Shown: positions 1 through 9,233, counted from the stretch's first letter. The stretch is DNA of 64,000 bases from Actinomycetota bacterium (GCA_028697145.1 JAQVFR010000001.1:156505-220504), one strand, 5' to 3'. Numbers and translations: made by a program. The notes: generated from the letters alone by a model not told the origin.

Positions 1-100
1 AGGCATTGACCTTGAACCGCACCTCTCCCTTGATCTCCGACAGCTCTGCGAGTTCCTCGAAGGCCGCGGCCAGTTCCTCTGCGTCGCCCAATACGGCCAC
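1..100 (-). CDS. PolX-type DNA polymerase / PHP protein, N-terminal fragment
   Basis: The minus-strand frame running off the left edge reads VAVLGDAEELAAAFEELAEL and continues with SEIKGEVRFKVNA. The pattern FEELAELSEIKGE-x2-F-x2-NA is what the N-terminal helix-hairpin-helix domain of bacterial PolX (family X polymerase fused to a PHP phosphoesterase) looks like. That enzyme fills short gaps in base-excision repair. The start chosen is GTG at position 100, with AGAGG about 10 bases upstream; TTG a few codons later is possible. Only about 33 residues are visible, so polymerase and PHP domains cannot be checked. Confidence 0.55.
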   Translation of the reverse strand, partial: MAVLGDAEELAAAFEELAELSEIKGEVRFKVNA

Positions 101-242
101 CTTCCCGATCCTCTTCGTGCTTCACCCTGTCATTAGTATATCCATTAACCCATGATGCTTACCCGCATTGTGCCCTGGATCGTAGCGAAGCGTGTTGAAC
201 GCGGCGCGAGGGCCGTCACCCCCGGGCCCGGGCCTGACCTGG

Positions 243-533
243 ACCCGTCTGCGCTGCCACCAGCCCGGGAACTACCGGGTCGGTCGCAGCGAGGCCTTGC
301 GAGCGAGACCGTTACCCGGAGGCCCCGGGCGGGAAGAAAACCCGTCTGCGCTGCCACGTGCCCGGGGAACTACCGGGTCGGTCGCAGCGAGGCCTTGCGA
401 GCGAGACCGTTACCCGGAGGCCCCGGGCGGGAAGAAAACCCGTCTGCGCTGCCACCAGCCCGGGGAACTACCGGGTCGGTCGCAGCGAGGCCTTGCGAGC
501 GAGACCGTTACCCGGAGGCCCCGGGCGGGAAGA
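243..533. repeat. Three tandem copies of a 97-98 bp GC-rich hairpin repeat
   Basis: Copies begin at about 243, 340 and 438 and are nearly identical; the differences are one G missing in copy 1 and GTG replacing CAG after CTGCCAC in copy 2. Each copy holds a long imperfect dyad: CCGGGTCGGTC on one side pairs with GAGACCGTTACCCGG on the other, around a central AGGCCT. There are no unique spacers, so this is not a CRISPR array. Any reading frame through it is an artefact of the repeat. It sits between argH and the PolX-like gene and may act as a transcription barrier for the arg operon. The flanks (101-242 and 534-558) show nothing else. Confidence 0.85.
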
Positions 534-558
534 GATGCGGCCTGGGCAGGCGCATGGG

Positions 559-1938
559 TCATGGCGTCTGCTTCTCCAGCCAGGCGCGCGCCTCGCGCAG
601 CGCCTGCTCCACCCTGGCGGGGGCGGTCCCTCCCGGCAGGTCACGCGCGTTCACGCATGCCTCGAGGGTGAGATGATCGTAGACGTCCTCGCCGATGAGG
701 GGCTCAAAGGACCTGAGATCCTCCAGGCTGAGTTGCCCGAGGCCGACGCCCTCGTCCATGCACTTGCGCACCAGCCTTCCCACCGTCTCGTGGGCTCGCA
801 GGAAAGGGACGCCCTTGCGCACCAGGTAATCGGCGAGGTCGGTGGCGTTCGTGAACGCCGCCGCCGCCGCCTCACGCATGCGCCCGGTATCAAAGGACGC
901 CGACTCCAGGGCGCGGGAGGTCACCTCGAGCATTGAGAGGGTCTGGTCCGTGGCGTCGAAGAGGCCCTCCTTGTCCTCCTGAAGGTCGCGGTTGTAGGTG
1001 AGGGGTAGGCCCTTGAGCATGGTCATCACCGCCACCAGGTGCCCGACCATCCTGCCCGTCTTCCCCCGCACCAGTTCCGCCACGTCGGGGTTGGCCTTCT
1101 GGGGCATGATGGACGATCCCGTGGCGTATGCCTCGTCCAGCGACAAGAAGGAAAATGGCGGGGTCGACCACAGGATGACCTCCTCCGCCAGCCGGCTGAG
1201 ATGCACCGCGGCCATGGCGCAGACGTAGAGATAATCGGCCACGAAATCTCGGTCGGAAACCGCGTCCATGGAGTTGGCGCTCGCGCTCCCGAAACCGAGT
1301 TCGTCCGCGATCATATCCCGGTCCAGCGCGTAGGTCACCCCGGCCAGGGCACCGCTTCCCAGGGGACAGCAATCGATACGGCGCCGCGCCTCCTCCATCC
1401 TCCGCGCGTCCCTCTTTAACATCTCGAAGTAGGCCATCAGGTGGTGGGACAACAGCACCGGCTGCGCCGGTTGAAGGTGCGTGAATCCGGGCATGATGGC
1501 GCCGAGGTTCTCCTCGGCCTTCACCAGGACGACCCGCATCAGCTCCAGCAGGCGCAGGCAGATGCGCGCCGATGAGTCCATGAGGTACAGGCGCATGTCC
1601 GCGGCCACCTGGTCGTTACGGCTGCGTCCCGCCCGCAGCTTGGCCCCGGCGTCACCGATCCTCTCCACCAGTGACCGCTCCACCGCGCTGTGTATATCCT
1701 CGTCGCCTGAGAAACGAAAGCTGCCCTCCTCCATCTCCCCCCTCACGTCGCGCAAGGCGGTCACGATGTCCTCTCTCTCCCGTTCCGAGAGCACACCGCA
1801 CCCCTCCAGGGCGAGGGCGTGCGCCTCGCTGACCGCGAGGTCGTACAGGGCAAGGCGCCGGTCGAAGGAAAGGGACGAGCTGAAGGTGTGCACCAGCCCC
1901 TCGGTCTCTTTCTCGAACCTGCCTCCCCAGAGCTTCAT
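559..1938 (-). CDS. argH: Argininosuccinate lyase
   Basis: 459 residues, the normal size for ArgH. It cleaves argininosuccinate to arginine and fumarate, the last step of arginine synthesis, in the cytoplasm. The N-terminus MKLWGGRF is typical, and the fumarase/aspartase superfamily signature GSSIMPQKANPD is present near residue 280. TAGGAAG lies a few bases before the ATG. It is the last gene of the argCJBDFRGH operon, 25 bases after argG, and is followed by the hairpin repeat block. Confidence 0.97.
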   Translation of the reverse strand: MKLWGGRFEKETEGLVHTFSSSLSFDRRLALYDLAVSEAHALALEGCGVLSEREREDIVTALRDVRGEMEEGSFRFSGDEDIHSAVERSLVERIGDAGAKLRAGRSRNDQVAADMRLYLMDSSARICLRLLELMRVVLVKAEENLGAIMPGFTHLQPAQPVLLSHHLMAYFEMLKRDARRMEEARRRIDCCPLGSGALAGVTYALDRDMIADELGFGSASANSMDAVSDRDFVADYLYVCAMAAVHLSRLAEEVILWSTPPFSFLSLDEAYATGSSIMPQKANPDVAELVRGKTGRMVGHLVAVMTMLKGLPLTYNRDLQEDKEGLFDATDQTLSMLEVTSRALESASFDTGRMREAAAAAFTNATDLADYLVRKGVPFLRAHETVGRLVRKCMDEGVGLGQLSLEDLRSFEPLIGEDVYDHLTLEACVNARDLPGGTAPARVEQALREARAWLEKQTP

Positions 1939-1963
1939 CTTCCTACTCGCTTTCCCGGGTTGT

Positions 1964-3163
1964 TCATTCCCCGCCGCCCTGCTTTATCCCCCACACCTTG
2001 AGGGGCAGCCCCCAAAGCTCTATAAAACCCTCGCTGGAGCGGTGGCTGAACTCGTCGGCGCGGTCGTAGGTGGCCAGGGAATAGTCATACAGCGAATACT
2101 CCGACTGCCTCCCCACCACGGTGCAATTGCCCTTGTACAGCTTCACCCTCACCTGGCCGCTCACCTTCTCCTGCGTGGAGGTCATGGCCGCCACCAGCGC
2201 GGTGCGCAGCGGATCGTACCACAGTCCGTAATAGACCAGTTCGGCGAACTTCGCCTCCATGAGCGGCTTGAAGTGCATGGTCTCCCTGGTGAGGGTGAGT
2301 GACTCCAGGGCGCGGTGGGCCTCGATGAGGATGGTGGCGGCGGGTGCCTCGTATATCTCCCGCGATTTTATTCCGACCAGGCGGTTCTCGACCATGTCGA
2401 TGCGGCCCACGCCGTGTTCGCCGCCCAGCTCGTTGACCTTCGCGATGAGCTCGACCAGCCCCATCTCCTCTCCGTCCAGGGCGTTCGGACGCCCGGCTTC
2501 AAAGGATATCTCGAGGTAAAGCGGCTCGTCCGGGCTGGACGAAGGGTCCACCGTCCACTCGTAGGCATCGTCGCGCGGCTCCACCATGGGGTCCTCCAGG
2601 ACTCCCGCCTCGCAGCTCCTGCCCCACAGGTTCTCGTCCACGGAATATGGGCTCTCCACCGTAACCGGCACCGGGATGCCGTGCTCCTGCGCGAAGGCCA
2701 TCTCGTCCTCTCGCGACATGTTCCATTCTCGCAGGGGTGCGATGATCCTCAATTCCGGCCCCAGGGCCATGGTGGTGAGGTCGAAGCGGACCTGGTCGTT
2801 GCCCTTGCCGGTGCAGCCGTGGGCCACGGCTGCGGCGCCCCGCCTCACGGCCTCCTCCACCATCGCCGCCGCTATGAGAGGGCGGGCAAGGGAGGTGGCC
2901 AGCGGATACTTGCCCTCGTAGAGGGCATTCGCCTGCAGGGCGGGCAGGACGAAGTCCTCCGCGAAGCGTTCCCTGAGATCCAGCGTTACCGCGTCCACCG
3001 CTCCCACCTGCAGGGCTTTGACGCGGATGGCTTCCATGTCCCCCGGTTGTCCCAAGTCCGCCGCCAGCGCCACGACCTGCATGTCGTACCTGTCCTCGAG
3101 CCACTTGATGGCCACCGAGGTGTCCAGTCCTCCGCTGTAAGCCAGGATGACCGTTTCTTTCAT
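1964..3163 (-). CDS. argG: Argininosuccinate synthase
   Basis: 399 residues starting MKETVILAYSGGLDTSVA. The SGGLDTS loop is the ATP pyrophosphatase motif of ArgG, which joins citrulline and aspartate using ATP. The open frame extends 19 codons further upstream, but ATG at 3163 has GGAG about 7 bases before it and puts the catalytic loop at the usual distance from the N-terminus. It lies between argR and argH in the same operon. Confidence 0.97.
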   Translation of the reverse strand: MKETVILAYSGGLDTSVAIKWLEDRYDMQVVALAADLGQPGDMEAIRVKALQVGAVDAVTLDLRERFAEDFVLPALQANALYEGKYPLATSLARPLIAAAMVEEAVRRGAAAVAHGCTGKGNDQVRFDLTTMALGPELRIIAPLREWNMSREDEMAFAQEHGIPVPVTVESPYSVDENLWGRSCEAGVLEDPMVEPRDDAYEWTVDPSSSPDEPLYLEISFEAGRPNALDGEEMGLVELIAKVNELGGEHGVGRIDMVENRLVGIKSREIYEAPAATILIEAHRALESLTLTRETMHFKPLMEAKFAELVYYGLWYDPLRTALVAAMTSTQEKVSGQVRVKLYKGNCTVVGRQSEYSLYDYSLATYDRADEFSHRSSEGFIELWGLPLKVWGIKQGGGE

Positions 3164-3229
3164 GTTTCCGCTCCTGTTCCTCTTTCCCACGCCCATCGGG
3201 CGCGTTCGTGTTACCTCCACGTTCCGCGC

Positions 3230-3685
3230 TCACCCGGCCATTCCGCCGAGGCGCTCAGCCAGGTCCTTCGCGCCGAAATCCTCCCTCACCACCGCCAGGA
3301 TGGTGTCGTCGCCCGCCACCGTCCCCGCGACCTCCTCCAGCCTTGCGCGGTCGAGGATGGCGGCCATTGCCTGCGCGTTTCCCGGCGCCGTGCGCAAGAT
3401 GACCACGTTGCCGCTGGCCTCGATGGCGATGACGAAATCCCTCATCCCGCGGCGCAGCTCGTCCCCGCCGCGGGGGCTGTTGTCCTCGCCGGGAAAACCA
3501 TAGACCAGCCCTCCATTCCTCCCGCGCATACGCACCGCGCCCATCTCCCGCAGGTCCCGGGATAGCGTCGACTGGTCGGCCTCGATCCCCCGCGCCGTGA
3601 GCATCTCCACGAGCTCTCTCTGGTTCGACGGCGGATCGCTCTCCAGCAACTCCCTTATGATATCCCTTCTCCTGCGCTTATCCAC
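3230..3685 (-). CDS. argR: Arginine repressor
   Basis: About 151 residues from GTG at 3685, preceded by GGGGGA 5 bases upstream; the frame is open for 19 more codons without a better site. The N-terminal winged helix contains QSTLSRDLREM, typical of the ArgR recognition helix. The C-terminal part (GNVVILRTAPGNAQAMAAILDR, then GTVAGDDTILAV) is the arginine-binding oligomerisation domain. The protein represses arginine genes when arginine is bound. It is embedded between argF and argG, so it is expected to control its own operon through the palindrome at 9156-9197. Confidence 0.96.
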   Translation of the reverse strand: MDKRRRRDIIRELLESDPPSNQRELVEMLTARGIEADQSTLSRDLREMGAVRMRGRNGGLVYGFPGEDNSPRGGDELRRGMRDFVIAIEASGNVVILRTAPGNAQAMAAILDRARLEEVAGTVAGDDTILAVVREDFGAKDLAERLGGMAG

Positions 3686-3701
3686 GCCAGTCCCCCCAGG
3701 T

Positions 3702-4628
3702 TCATCTCCCGGCCAGCAGGTCCAGCAGGGCCGCCTGCGCATGCATCCTGTTCTCGGCCTGGTCCCATACCACCGAGTGCGGCCCGTCCATCACCTCGTC
3801 GCTGATCTCCTCGCCGCGGTGGGCGGGGAGGCAATGCATGACGATGTACCCGGGATCGGCTGCGGCCAGAAGTCCCGCGTCCAGGCGGAAAGGCTCCAGG
3901 GCGCTTTTCTTGGCGCCGTCCTCTTTCTGCCCCATGGAAGTCCATACGTCGGTGTAGACGATGTCGCATCCGCTTACCGCCTCCACCGGATCGTTTACCA
4001 CCCTTATGGGTCCCCCTCCCGCCAGGCTGCGGGCGCGCTCCATTATAGCGGCGTCCGGCTCGTATCCCGCGGGACATCCCGCCGTGAAAGCCATGCCCGC
4101 AAGCGCGCAGCCGAGGGCCAGGGAGTTGGCTACGTTGTTGCCGTCGCCCAAATACGCGAGGCGCAGTCCCCGCAGCTCTCCCTTGTGCTCCCGCACCGTC
4201 ATGAGGTCTGCGATTATCTGGCAGGGGTGTTCCAGGTCGGTCAGGGCGTTGATCACGGGCACCTCGGCCGCCCGCGCCAGCTCCTCCACTTCCGCATGGG
4301 CGAAGGTGCGCAAGGTAATGGCACCTGCATAGCGCGACAGCACCCTGCCCGTGTCCCCCACGGTCTCGCCCCTGCCCAGCTGCAGCTCGGACGCGTTCAA
4401 TGCCAGGGGATGTCCTCCCAGATGATATACCGCCGCCTCGAAGGACACCCTGGTGCGCGTAGATGGTTTCTGGAAGACGAGGGCGACGACCTTCCCCTCG
4501 AGGCTGCGCCGCACCCCTCCCTTCCTCAGTGACGCCTTGAAATCGTCGGCGACATCCAGCACCGCGGACATCTCGTCGGCGTCGAGGTCGGCCACGCTGA
4601 TGAAATCCCTTCCCTTCAATTTCGCCAT
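3702..4628 (-). CDS. argF: Ornithine carbamoyltransferase
   Basis: 308 residues, normal family length. It makes citrulline from ornithine and carbamoyl phosphate. Visible motifs are STRTRVSFE (carbamoyl-phosphate loop, near residue 57), HPCQ (near 135), and HCLPAHRGEE near the C-terminus, the ornithine-binding HCLP motif that separates it from aspartate carbamoyltransferase. It begins 2 bases after the end of argD and ends 16 bases before the argR start. Confidence 0.97.
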   Translation of the reverse strand: MAKLKGRDFISVADLDADEMSAVLDVADDFKASLRKGGVRRSLEGKVVALVFQKPSTRTRVSFEAAVYHLGGHPLALNASELQLGRGETVGDTGRVLSRYAGAITLRTFAHAEVEELARAAEVPVINALTDLEHPCQIIADLMTVREHKGELRGLRLAYLGDGNNVANSLALGCALAGMAFTAGCPAGYEPDAAIMERARSLAGGGPIRVVNDPVEAVSGCDIVYTDVWTSMGQKEDGAKKSALEPFRLDAGLLAAADPGYIVMHCLPAHRGEEISDEVMDGPHSVVWDQAENRMHAQAALLDLLAGR

Positions 4629-4630
4629 CT

Positions 4631-5857
4631 CTACACCTCCCCCGATGTCCCCTGGCGGGGTCCCCCGGGCAGCAGCTCTTCAAGGACCTCCACCAATCCG
4701 TCTACCTCGTGGGTGGATATCGACAGCGGGGGGAGGAAACGCAGGATCTCGCCGCCGATGTTGTTCACCACGTACCCACGCTCCAGGCACGCCAGCACCA
4801 CCTCGCGGGCCGCGCTGCGTTTCAACTCGATGGCCAGCATCAGCCCCTTGCCTCTTACCTCCCTTATCTCGCCCGTGCTCCCCTCCAGGTCCCGCAGGCG
4901 ACGCTCGAAATGGGAACCGACTCTGGCCGCGTTATCAACCAGTTGCTCCTCCTGCAGCACCATCATCAACGCCAGCGCCGCCGCGCACACCACGGGATTT
5001 CCCCCGAAGGTGCTGCCGTGGTCCCCGGGGGCGAACCCCCCGGCGGCCTCCTCGGTCGCCAGCACCGCGCCTATGGGCAGGCCGCCCGCGAGGCCCTTGG
5101 CCACCGTCATCACGTCAGGCGTTATGCCGTATTGCTCGTGGGCGAACAGGGTGCCGGTGCGCCCCATGCCGGTCTGCACCTCGTCCAGGATGAACAGCGC
5201 GCCCTTCCTGTTGCATATCTCGCGCGCTCCCCGGAGGTAGGGCTCATCGGCCACGTATACTCCACCCTCTCCCTGCACCGGCTCCAGGAGCACGGCGCAT
5301 GTTGCCTCGTCCACCGCCTCCTCCAGAGCCTCCAGGTCGTTGAAGGGCACGTGGTCGAAGCCCTGGGGCAGGGGCAGGAAAGGCCCGGCCTTGGCCGGCT
5401 GTCCCGTCGCGGCCAGCGAGCCGTAGGTGCGGCCGTGAAACGACTTGAGGGCGGATACCACCTTGTATCTCTCCTCCCCCCTGACCTCGCGCATGAACTT
5501 GCGCGCCAGCTTGATGGCCGCCTCGTTGGCCTCGGTGCCGCTGTTGCAGAAAAAGACCTTGTCCGCGAAAGTGCAGCCCGCCAGCCTCTCGGCCAGCTCG
5601 CCCTGGGGCTGCGTGAAATAAAGGTTGGAGACGTGGATCAGTTGCGAGACCTGGCGCGCCACTGCCGCAATGATCTCCGCGTGGCAATGCCCGGCCACGC
5701 ACGCTCCGAGGCCGGAGACGAAGTCCACGTATTCCCTGCCGCCGTCGTCCCACAGGCGCGTGCCGTGTCCGTGCGTGAACAGGACCGGCAGGCGGCTGTA
5801 GTTTTCCATGAGGAATTCTCTTTCCTGGCCTCTGGCCTTCTCCAGGTCGTATTCCAT
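4631..5857 (-). CDS. argD: Acetylornithine aminotransferase
   Basis: 408 residues, a class III PLP-dependent aminotransferase. It converts N-acetylglutamate semialdehyde to N-acetylornithine. The FCNSGTEANEAAIKLAR stretch (phosphate binding), FILDEVQTGMGRTG, and the lysine in TVAKGLAGGLPIGA that binds PLP are all present. GGAGGAC precedes the ATG. The operon context (argB upstream, argF downstream) makes ArgD more likely than a succinylornithine or GABA aminotransferase, which are close relatives. Confidence 0.95.
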   Translation of the reverse strand: MEYDLEKARGQEREFLMENYSRLPVLFTHGHGTRLWDDGGREYVDFVSGLGACVAGHCHAEIIAAVARQVSQLIHVSNLYFTQPQGELAERLAGCTFADKVFFCNSGTEANEAAIKLARKFMREVRGEERYKVVSALKSFHGRTYGSLAATGQPAKAGPFLPLPQGFDHVPFNDLEALEEAVDEATCAVLLEPVQGEGGVYVADEPYLRGAREICNRKGALFILDEVQTGMGRTGTLFAHEQYGITPDVMTVAKGLAGGLPIGAVLATEEAAGGFAPGDHGSTFGGNPVVCAAALALMMVLQEEQLVDNAARVGSHFERRLRDLEGSTGEIREVRGKGLMLAIELKRSAAREVVLACLERGYVVNNIGGEILRFLPPLSISTHEVDGLVEVLEELLPGGPRQGTSGEV

Positions 5858-5912
5858 TATCGTCCTCCAATGTCTGAGCCACGTGATCCTGGCTGCGGTG
5901 ACGCCGCCGGGG

Positions 5913-6785
5913 TCACGCCCGCACCATGGTGCCGACGCCGGCGTCGGTGTACAACTCCAGAAGCAGGGCGTGGTCGACGGTGCCGTTGATAATGTGCGTC
6001 CTCCTCACCCCGGCCTTAAGGGCGTCTATGCAGCTCTGCAGCTTCGGCAGCATGCCGCTGCTCAGTCCGCCGTCCGCGATCAGGTCCTCCGCCTCCTTCA
6101 ATCCCAGTTCGGGGATGAGGCTGGACTCGTCCCCCAGCTCCCGGTATATGCCGTCCACGTCGGTGAGGTATATCAGTTTGTCGGCCTGGAGGGACGCCGC
6201 CAGCGAGCCCGCCACCAGGTCCGCGTTGATGTTGTAGCTCTGCCCGGCACTATCCACCCCGGTGCTCGCCACCACGGGGATGAACTCGTCCCTGATGAGG
6301 TTGTTGAGTATCCCCGGGTTGACCGCCTCGACCTCACCCACGAAACCCAGGTCGACCTCCTCGCCGCCGGCGGAACGGGTCCTCTTGCGGGCCCTCAGCA
6401 GGTTGCCGTCCTCGCCCGACAGCCCGACCGCCAGGGTTCCGTGTCCGTTGATGAGCGTGACGATCTCCTTGTTCACCTTCCCCACCAGCACCATCTTGGC
6501 CACCTCCATGGCGGCGGCATCGGTCACGCGGTGCCCGTCGACGAAGCGCACCTCGAGGGAGAGGCGCTCCATGTAATGCGTGACCTGCGGACCTCCGCCG
6601 TGAACGATCACCGGGTTCATGCCCACGTAACGCATGAGCACGATGTCGGATGCGAACCTCTCCTTGAGCTGTTCGTTCTCCATGGCGTTCCCGCCGAACT
6701 TCACCACCACCGTCCTGCCGTAGTATTCCTTGATGTAGGGGAGGGCCTCCATGAGGACCCTCGCCTTCTCGTGCGCCTTCTCCAT
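5913..6785 (-). CDS. argB: Acetylglutamate kinase
   Basis: About 290 residues from ATG at 6785 (MEKAHEKARVLMEALPYIKE), preceded by AAGGA 10 bases upstream. The frame is open up to a GTG at 6908, directly after the argJ stop, and another ATG lies at 6806, but the longer versions would carry an unusual N-terminal extension. The amino-acid kinase motifs VVVKFGGNAM, VIVHGGGPQV and NINADLVAGSLA are present. It phosphorylates N-acetylglutamate and is usually the arginine feedback point. The start is the only uncertain item. Confidence 0.95.
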   Translation of the reverse strand: MEKAHEKARVLMEALPYIKEYYGRTVVVKFGGNAMENEQLKERFASDIVLMRYVGMNPVIVHGGGPQVTHYMERLSLEVRFVDGHRVTDAAAMEVAKMVLVGKVNKEIVTLINGHGTLAVGLSGEDGNLLRARKRTRSAGGEEVDLGFVGEVEAVNPGILNNLIRDEFIPVVASTGVDSAGQSYNINADLVAGSLAASLQADKLIYLTDVDGIYRELGDESSLIPELGLKEAEDLIADGGLSSGMLPKLQSCIDALKAGVRRTHIINGTVDHALLLELYTDAGVGTMVRA

Positions 6786-6908
6786 GTCACGGTTATCCTT
6801 TCCCATTTCCCGGCGGAACCGCGCATCGAAAGCATACGTGCCGCCGCCCTCTGGGTCGTCGGCGCTTTCGCTCCGCATTCTCTCTAAGCGTAGATCTGCG
6901 AATCCCAC

Positions 6909-8090
6909 CTACGTACTGTACTCGGCGTTTATCTTCACGTAATCGTAAGTGAGGTCGCAGGTCCAGACCTCGGCGCTCGCCTCTCCCCGTCCCAGCCGGA
7001 CCTCTATGAGGACCTCGCGTCCCGCCACCGCCTTCTCCAGTTCCAGGCCTTCCGCGGGCACGGGAGCGCCCGCCTCGGCCACCTTCAGCCCCCCGATGCG
7101 CACGCTCACCCCCGCTGGATCGGCATCCTTCACCGCCTGCCCGAGGGCCTGCAGAACACGGCCCCAGTTGGGGTCGCCGCCGAAAAGGGCCGTCTTCACC
7201 AGCGGGGATTCCGCGACCATGGTGGCTGCCCTGACCGCCTCTTCCTCCGTCGCCGCGTCCCTTGCGAGCACGATGATAAAGCGGGTGGCCCCCTCTCCGT
7301 CGGCCACGATGGCGCGCGCCAGCTCCGAACATAACAGGCGGAGCGGCTCCGCGATCTCCTCTCCGCTCGCTTTTATCTCCGACGCGCCGCTGGCCATGGC
7401 CAGCACCATGTCGTTGGTGCTGGTGCAGCCGTCGATGGTTATGCGGTTGAAGGTCACGGCGACGGCGGAGCGCAGAGCCGCGGCCAGCTCCCCCGGCTCC
7501 ACCGCCGCATCGGTGGTGATGAAAGCGAGCATGGTGGCCATGTCCGGCTTGATCATTCCCGATCCCTTGGCTATCCCGCCTACCGTGAAACCCCCACCCT
7601 CGAACGCCGCTTCCTTCGCGCGGGTGTCGGTGGTCATGATAGCCCGTGCCGCCTCGGCGGAACCTCCGGGATGCAGCCGCAACGCGGCCTCCGCAATGCC
7701 TGCCGCCACCTTGTCCATGTCCAGGTAGCGCCCGATTATCCCGGTAGAGGCCACGGCGATGTCCCCGGCGTCTATGCCCGTTGCTCGCGCGGCGAGTTCC
7801 GCCATGGCGCGCGCGTCGCGCATGCCCCGCTCTCCCGTCCACGCGTTGGCATTGCCGGCGTTCACCACCACGGCCTGCAGGCGTCCGTCCCGCGCCAGGT
7901 GCTCCGACGTCACCAGGATGGGAGCGGCCTTGAAGGCATTGGTGGTGAACGCGGCCGCCGCCGGGCATCTCTCGTGCGCCACGAGGACGCACACGTCGGG
8001 TTCGCCGCCGGCTTTGAGGCCGCAGGCGGCGGCCGCGGCCGTGAAGCCCCGCGCGGCGCATACTCCTCCTTCTACCTTTCTATGCTCCAT
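6909..8090 (-). CDS. argJ: Glutamate N-acetyltransferase / amino-acid acetyltransferase
   Basis: 393 residues. The self-cleavage region KGSGMIKPDMATMLAFITTD is present; family members cut before the Thr of ATML to give alpha and beta chains, and that Thr is the nucleophile. ArgJ moves the acetyl group from N-acetylornithine back to glutamate, so arginine synthesis here runs the cyclic route. Many ArgJ proteins can also use acetyl-CoA, which would explain why no argA or argE is seen nearby. GAGGAG precedes the ATG. Confidence 0.96.
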   Translation of the reverse strand: MEHRKVEGGVCAARGFTAAAAACGLKAGGEPDVCVLVAHERCPAAAAFTTNAFKAAPILVTSEHLARDGRLQAVVVNAGNANAWTGERGMRDARAMAELAARATGIDAGDIAVASTGIIGRYLDMDKVAAGIAEAALRLHPGGSAEAARAIMTTDTRAKEAAFEGGGFTVGGIAKGSGMIKPDMATMLAFITTDAAVEPGELAAALRSAVAVTFNRITIDGCTSTNDMVLAMASGASEIKASGEEIAEPLRLLCSELARAIVADGEGATRFIIVLARDAATEEEAVRAATMVAESPLVKTALFGGDPNWGRVLQALGQAVKDADPAGVSVRIGGLKVAEAGAPVPAEGLELEKAVAGREVLIEVRLGRGEASAEVWTCDLTYDYVKINAEYST

Positions 8091-8099
8091 ATCCGCTCC

Positions 8100-9137
8100 T
8101 CATGGGAATACCCCCAGGGCCTGAAGCCCGGTGTCCTCTCTCCATCCCTGCATTATGTTCATGCACTGTACCGCCTGCCCAGATGCTCCCTTCACCAGGT
8201 TGTCTATCGCGGAGACCACGGTCATGACGCCCCTGTCCCCGTCGAGGTGCCAGCCTATATGGCAGTAGTTGCTGCCACAAACCGCCTTGGTCTCCGGGAA
8301 GGCGTCGCTGCCCAGCGGCACCACGAAGGCGGACCCGGCGTAAAAGGCGCCGAAGACCTCCCCCGCCTCGCGCGCCGTGACCGTCCCGTCCGTCCTCAGG
8401 TAACATGTGGCGAGGATGCCCCGACTCATGGGGGCCAGGTGCGGGGTGAAAGTCAGCCCCACGCCGCTTCCCGCCAGCTTCGACAGGACCTCCTCCATCT
8501 CGGGCGTGTGGCGGTGTTTTCCAACGTTATAGGGCTTCATGCTCCCATCCGCCTGGGAGAAATGAGCGGAGAGGGAGAGGGACCGGCCGGCCCCGGAAAC
8601 GCCGGATTTCGCGTCGATGATGGCGCCGTCCACGCCGGGCCAGCCCGCCTTCGCCAGCGGGGCCAGGGCCAGGATAGCCGCGGTCGGGTAGCACCCCGGC
8701 ACCGCCACCAGTCCGGCCCGGGATATGGAGTCGCCGTTGATCTCCGGCAGGCCGTAGGCCGCCTCGGAGAGAAGGTGGGCCGAGGTATGCTCTATTCCAT
8801 ACCACGTTCTGTATAATGCGACATCGTCGAGACGGTAATCGGCGGAGAGGTCGATCACCCTCGCCCCCCCTTCCAGCAACGACGGCACGACCCGCATGGC
8901 CTCGCCGTGGGGTAAGGCCGCGAAGATGATGTCAGACCGCGCCAGGGCCGCCTCCGCGTCGAACGCCTGGAACTCCATCCCGGCATAGCCGTGCAGGTGC
9001 GGGTACAGAGAGGTGACCTTCTCCCCCGCGTACTTGTGGGCGCTCGCGTAGGAGACTTCGACCTCGGGATGACCGTGAAGTATGCGCATGAGTTCAGCCC
9101 CCGTATATCCGGAAGCACCGATTATAGCGGCTTTCAT
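8100..9137 (-). CDS. argC: N-acetyl-gamma-glutamyl-phosphate reductase
   Basis: 345 residues starting MKAAIIGASGYTGAELMRIL, the NADP-binding glycine loop. The active-site motif VPGCYPTAAILAL carries the catalytic cysteine, and HRHTPEMEE near residue 205 carries the conserved histidine. It reduces acetylglutamyl phosphate to the semialdehyde. AGGAG lies 8 bases before the ATG. It is the first gene of the operon, 18 bases downstream of the ArgR-type palindrome. Confidence 0.97.
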   Translation of the reverse strand: MKAAIIGASGYTGAELMRILHGHPEVEVSYASAHKYAGEKVTSLYPHLHGYAGMEFQAFDAEAALARSDIIFAALPHGEAMRVVPSLLEGGARVIDLSADYRLDDVALYRTWYGIEHTSAHLLSEAAYGLPEINGDSISRAGLVAVPGCYPTAAILALAPLAKAGWPGVDGAIIDAKSGVSGAGRSLSLSAHFSQADGSMKPYNVGKHRHTPEMEEVLSKLAGSGVGLTFTPHLAPMSRGILATCYLRTDGTVTAREAGEVFGAFYAGSAFVVPLGSDAFPETKAVCGSNYCHIGWHLDGDRGVMTVVSAIDNLVKGASGQAVQCMNIMQGWREDTGLQALGVFP

Positions 9138-9155
9138 CTACTTCTCCTCACAATC

Positions 9156-9197
9156 TTACTGCAATAATATGCATATTAATGCATATTATTGCAGTAA
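9156..9197 (-). promoter_or_regulatory. ArgR operator (ARG box) upstream of argC
   Basis: A perfect palindrome with 19-base arms (9156-9174 and 9179-9197) around ATTA. Its core TATGCATATTAATGCATA fits the ARG-box layout of two TGnAT half sites around a short AT-rich centre. It lies 18 to 60 bases before the argC start codon, where a repressor would block transcription of argCJBDFRGH. It is strongly AT-rich in otherwise GC-rich DNA. Because argR is inside the operon, negative autoregulation is inferred. Confidence 0.85.
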
Positions 9198-9233
9198 TGT
9201 CAATGGGTTTCCCGCAGCGTGGCGACCCGCCCG

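Noticed and set aside
243..533. CRISPR array
   Set aside because: The copies touch each other without unique spacers, and no cas gene is present.
152..936. Plus-strand open frames of 159-192 codons over the hairpin repeat
   Set aside because: Their protein sequences are copies of the DNA repeat read in different frames, with no domain and no ribosome binding site.
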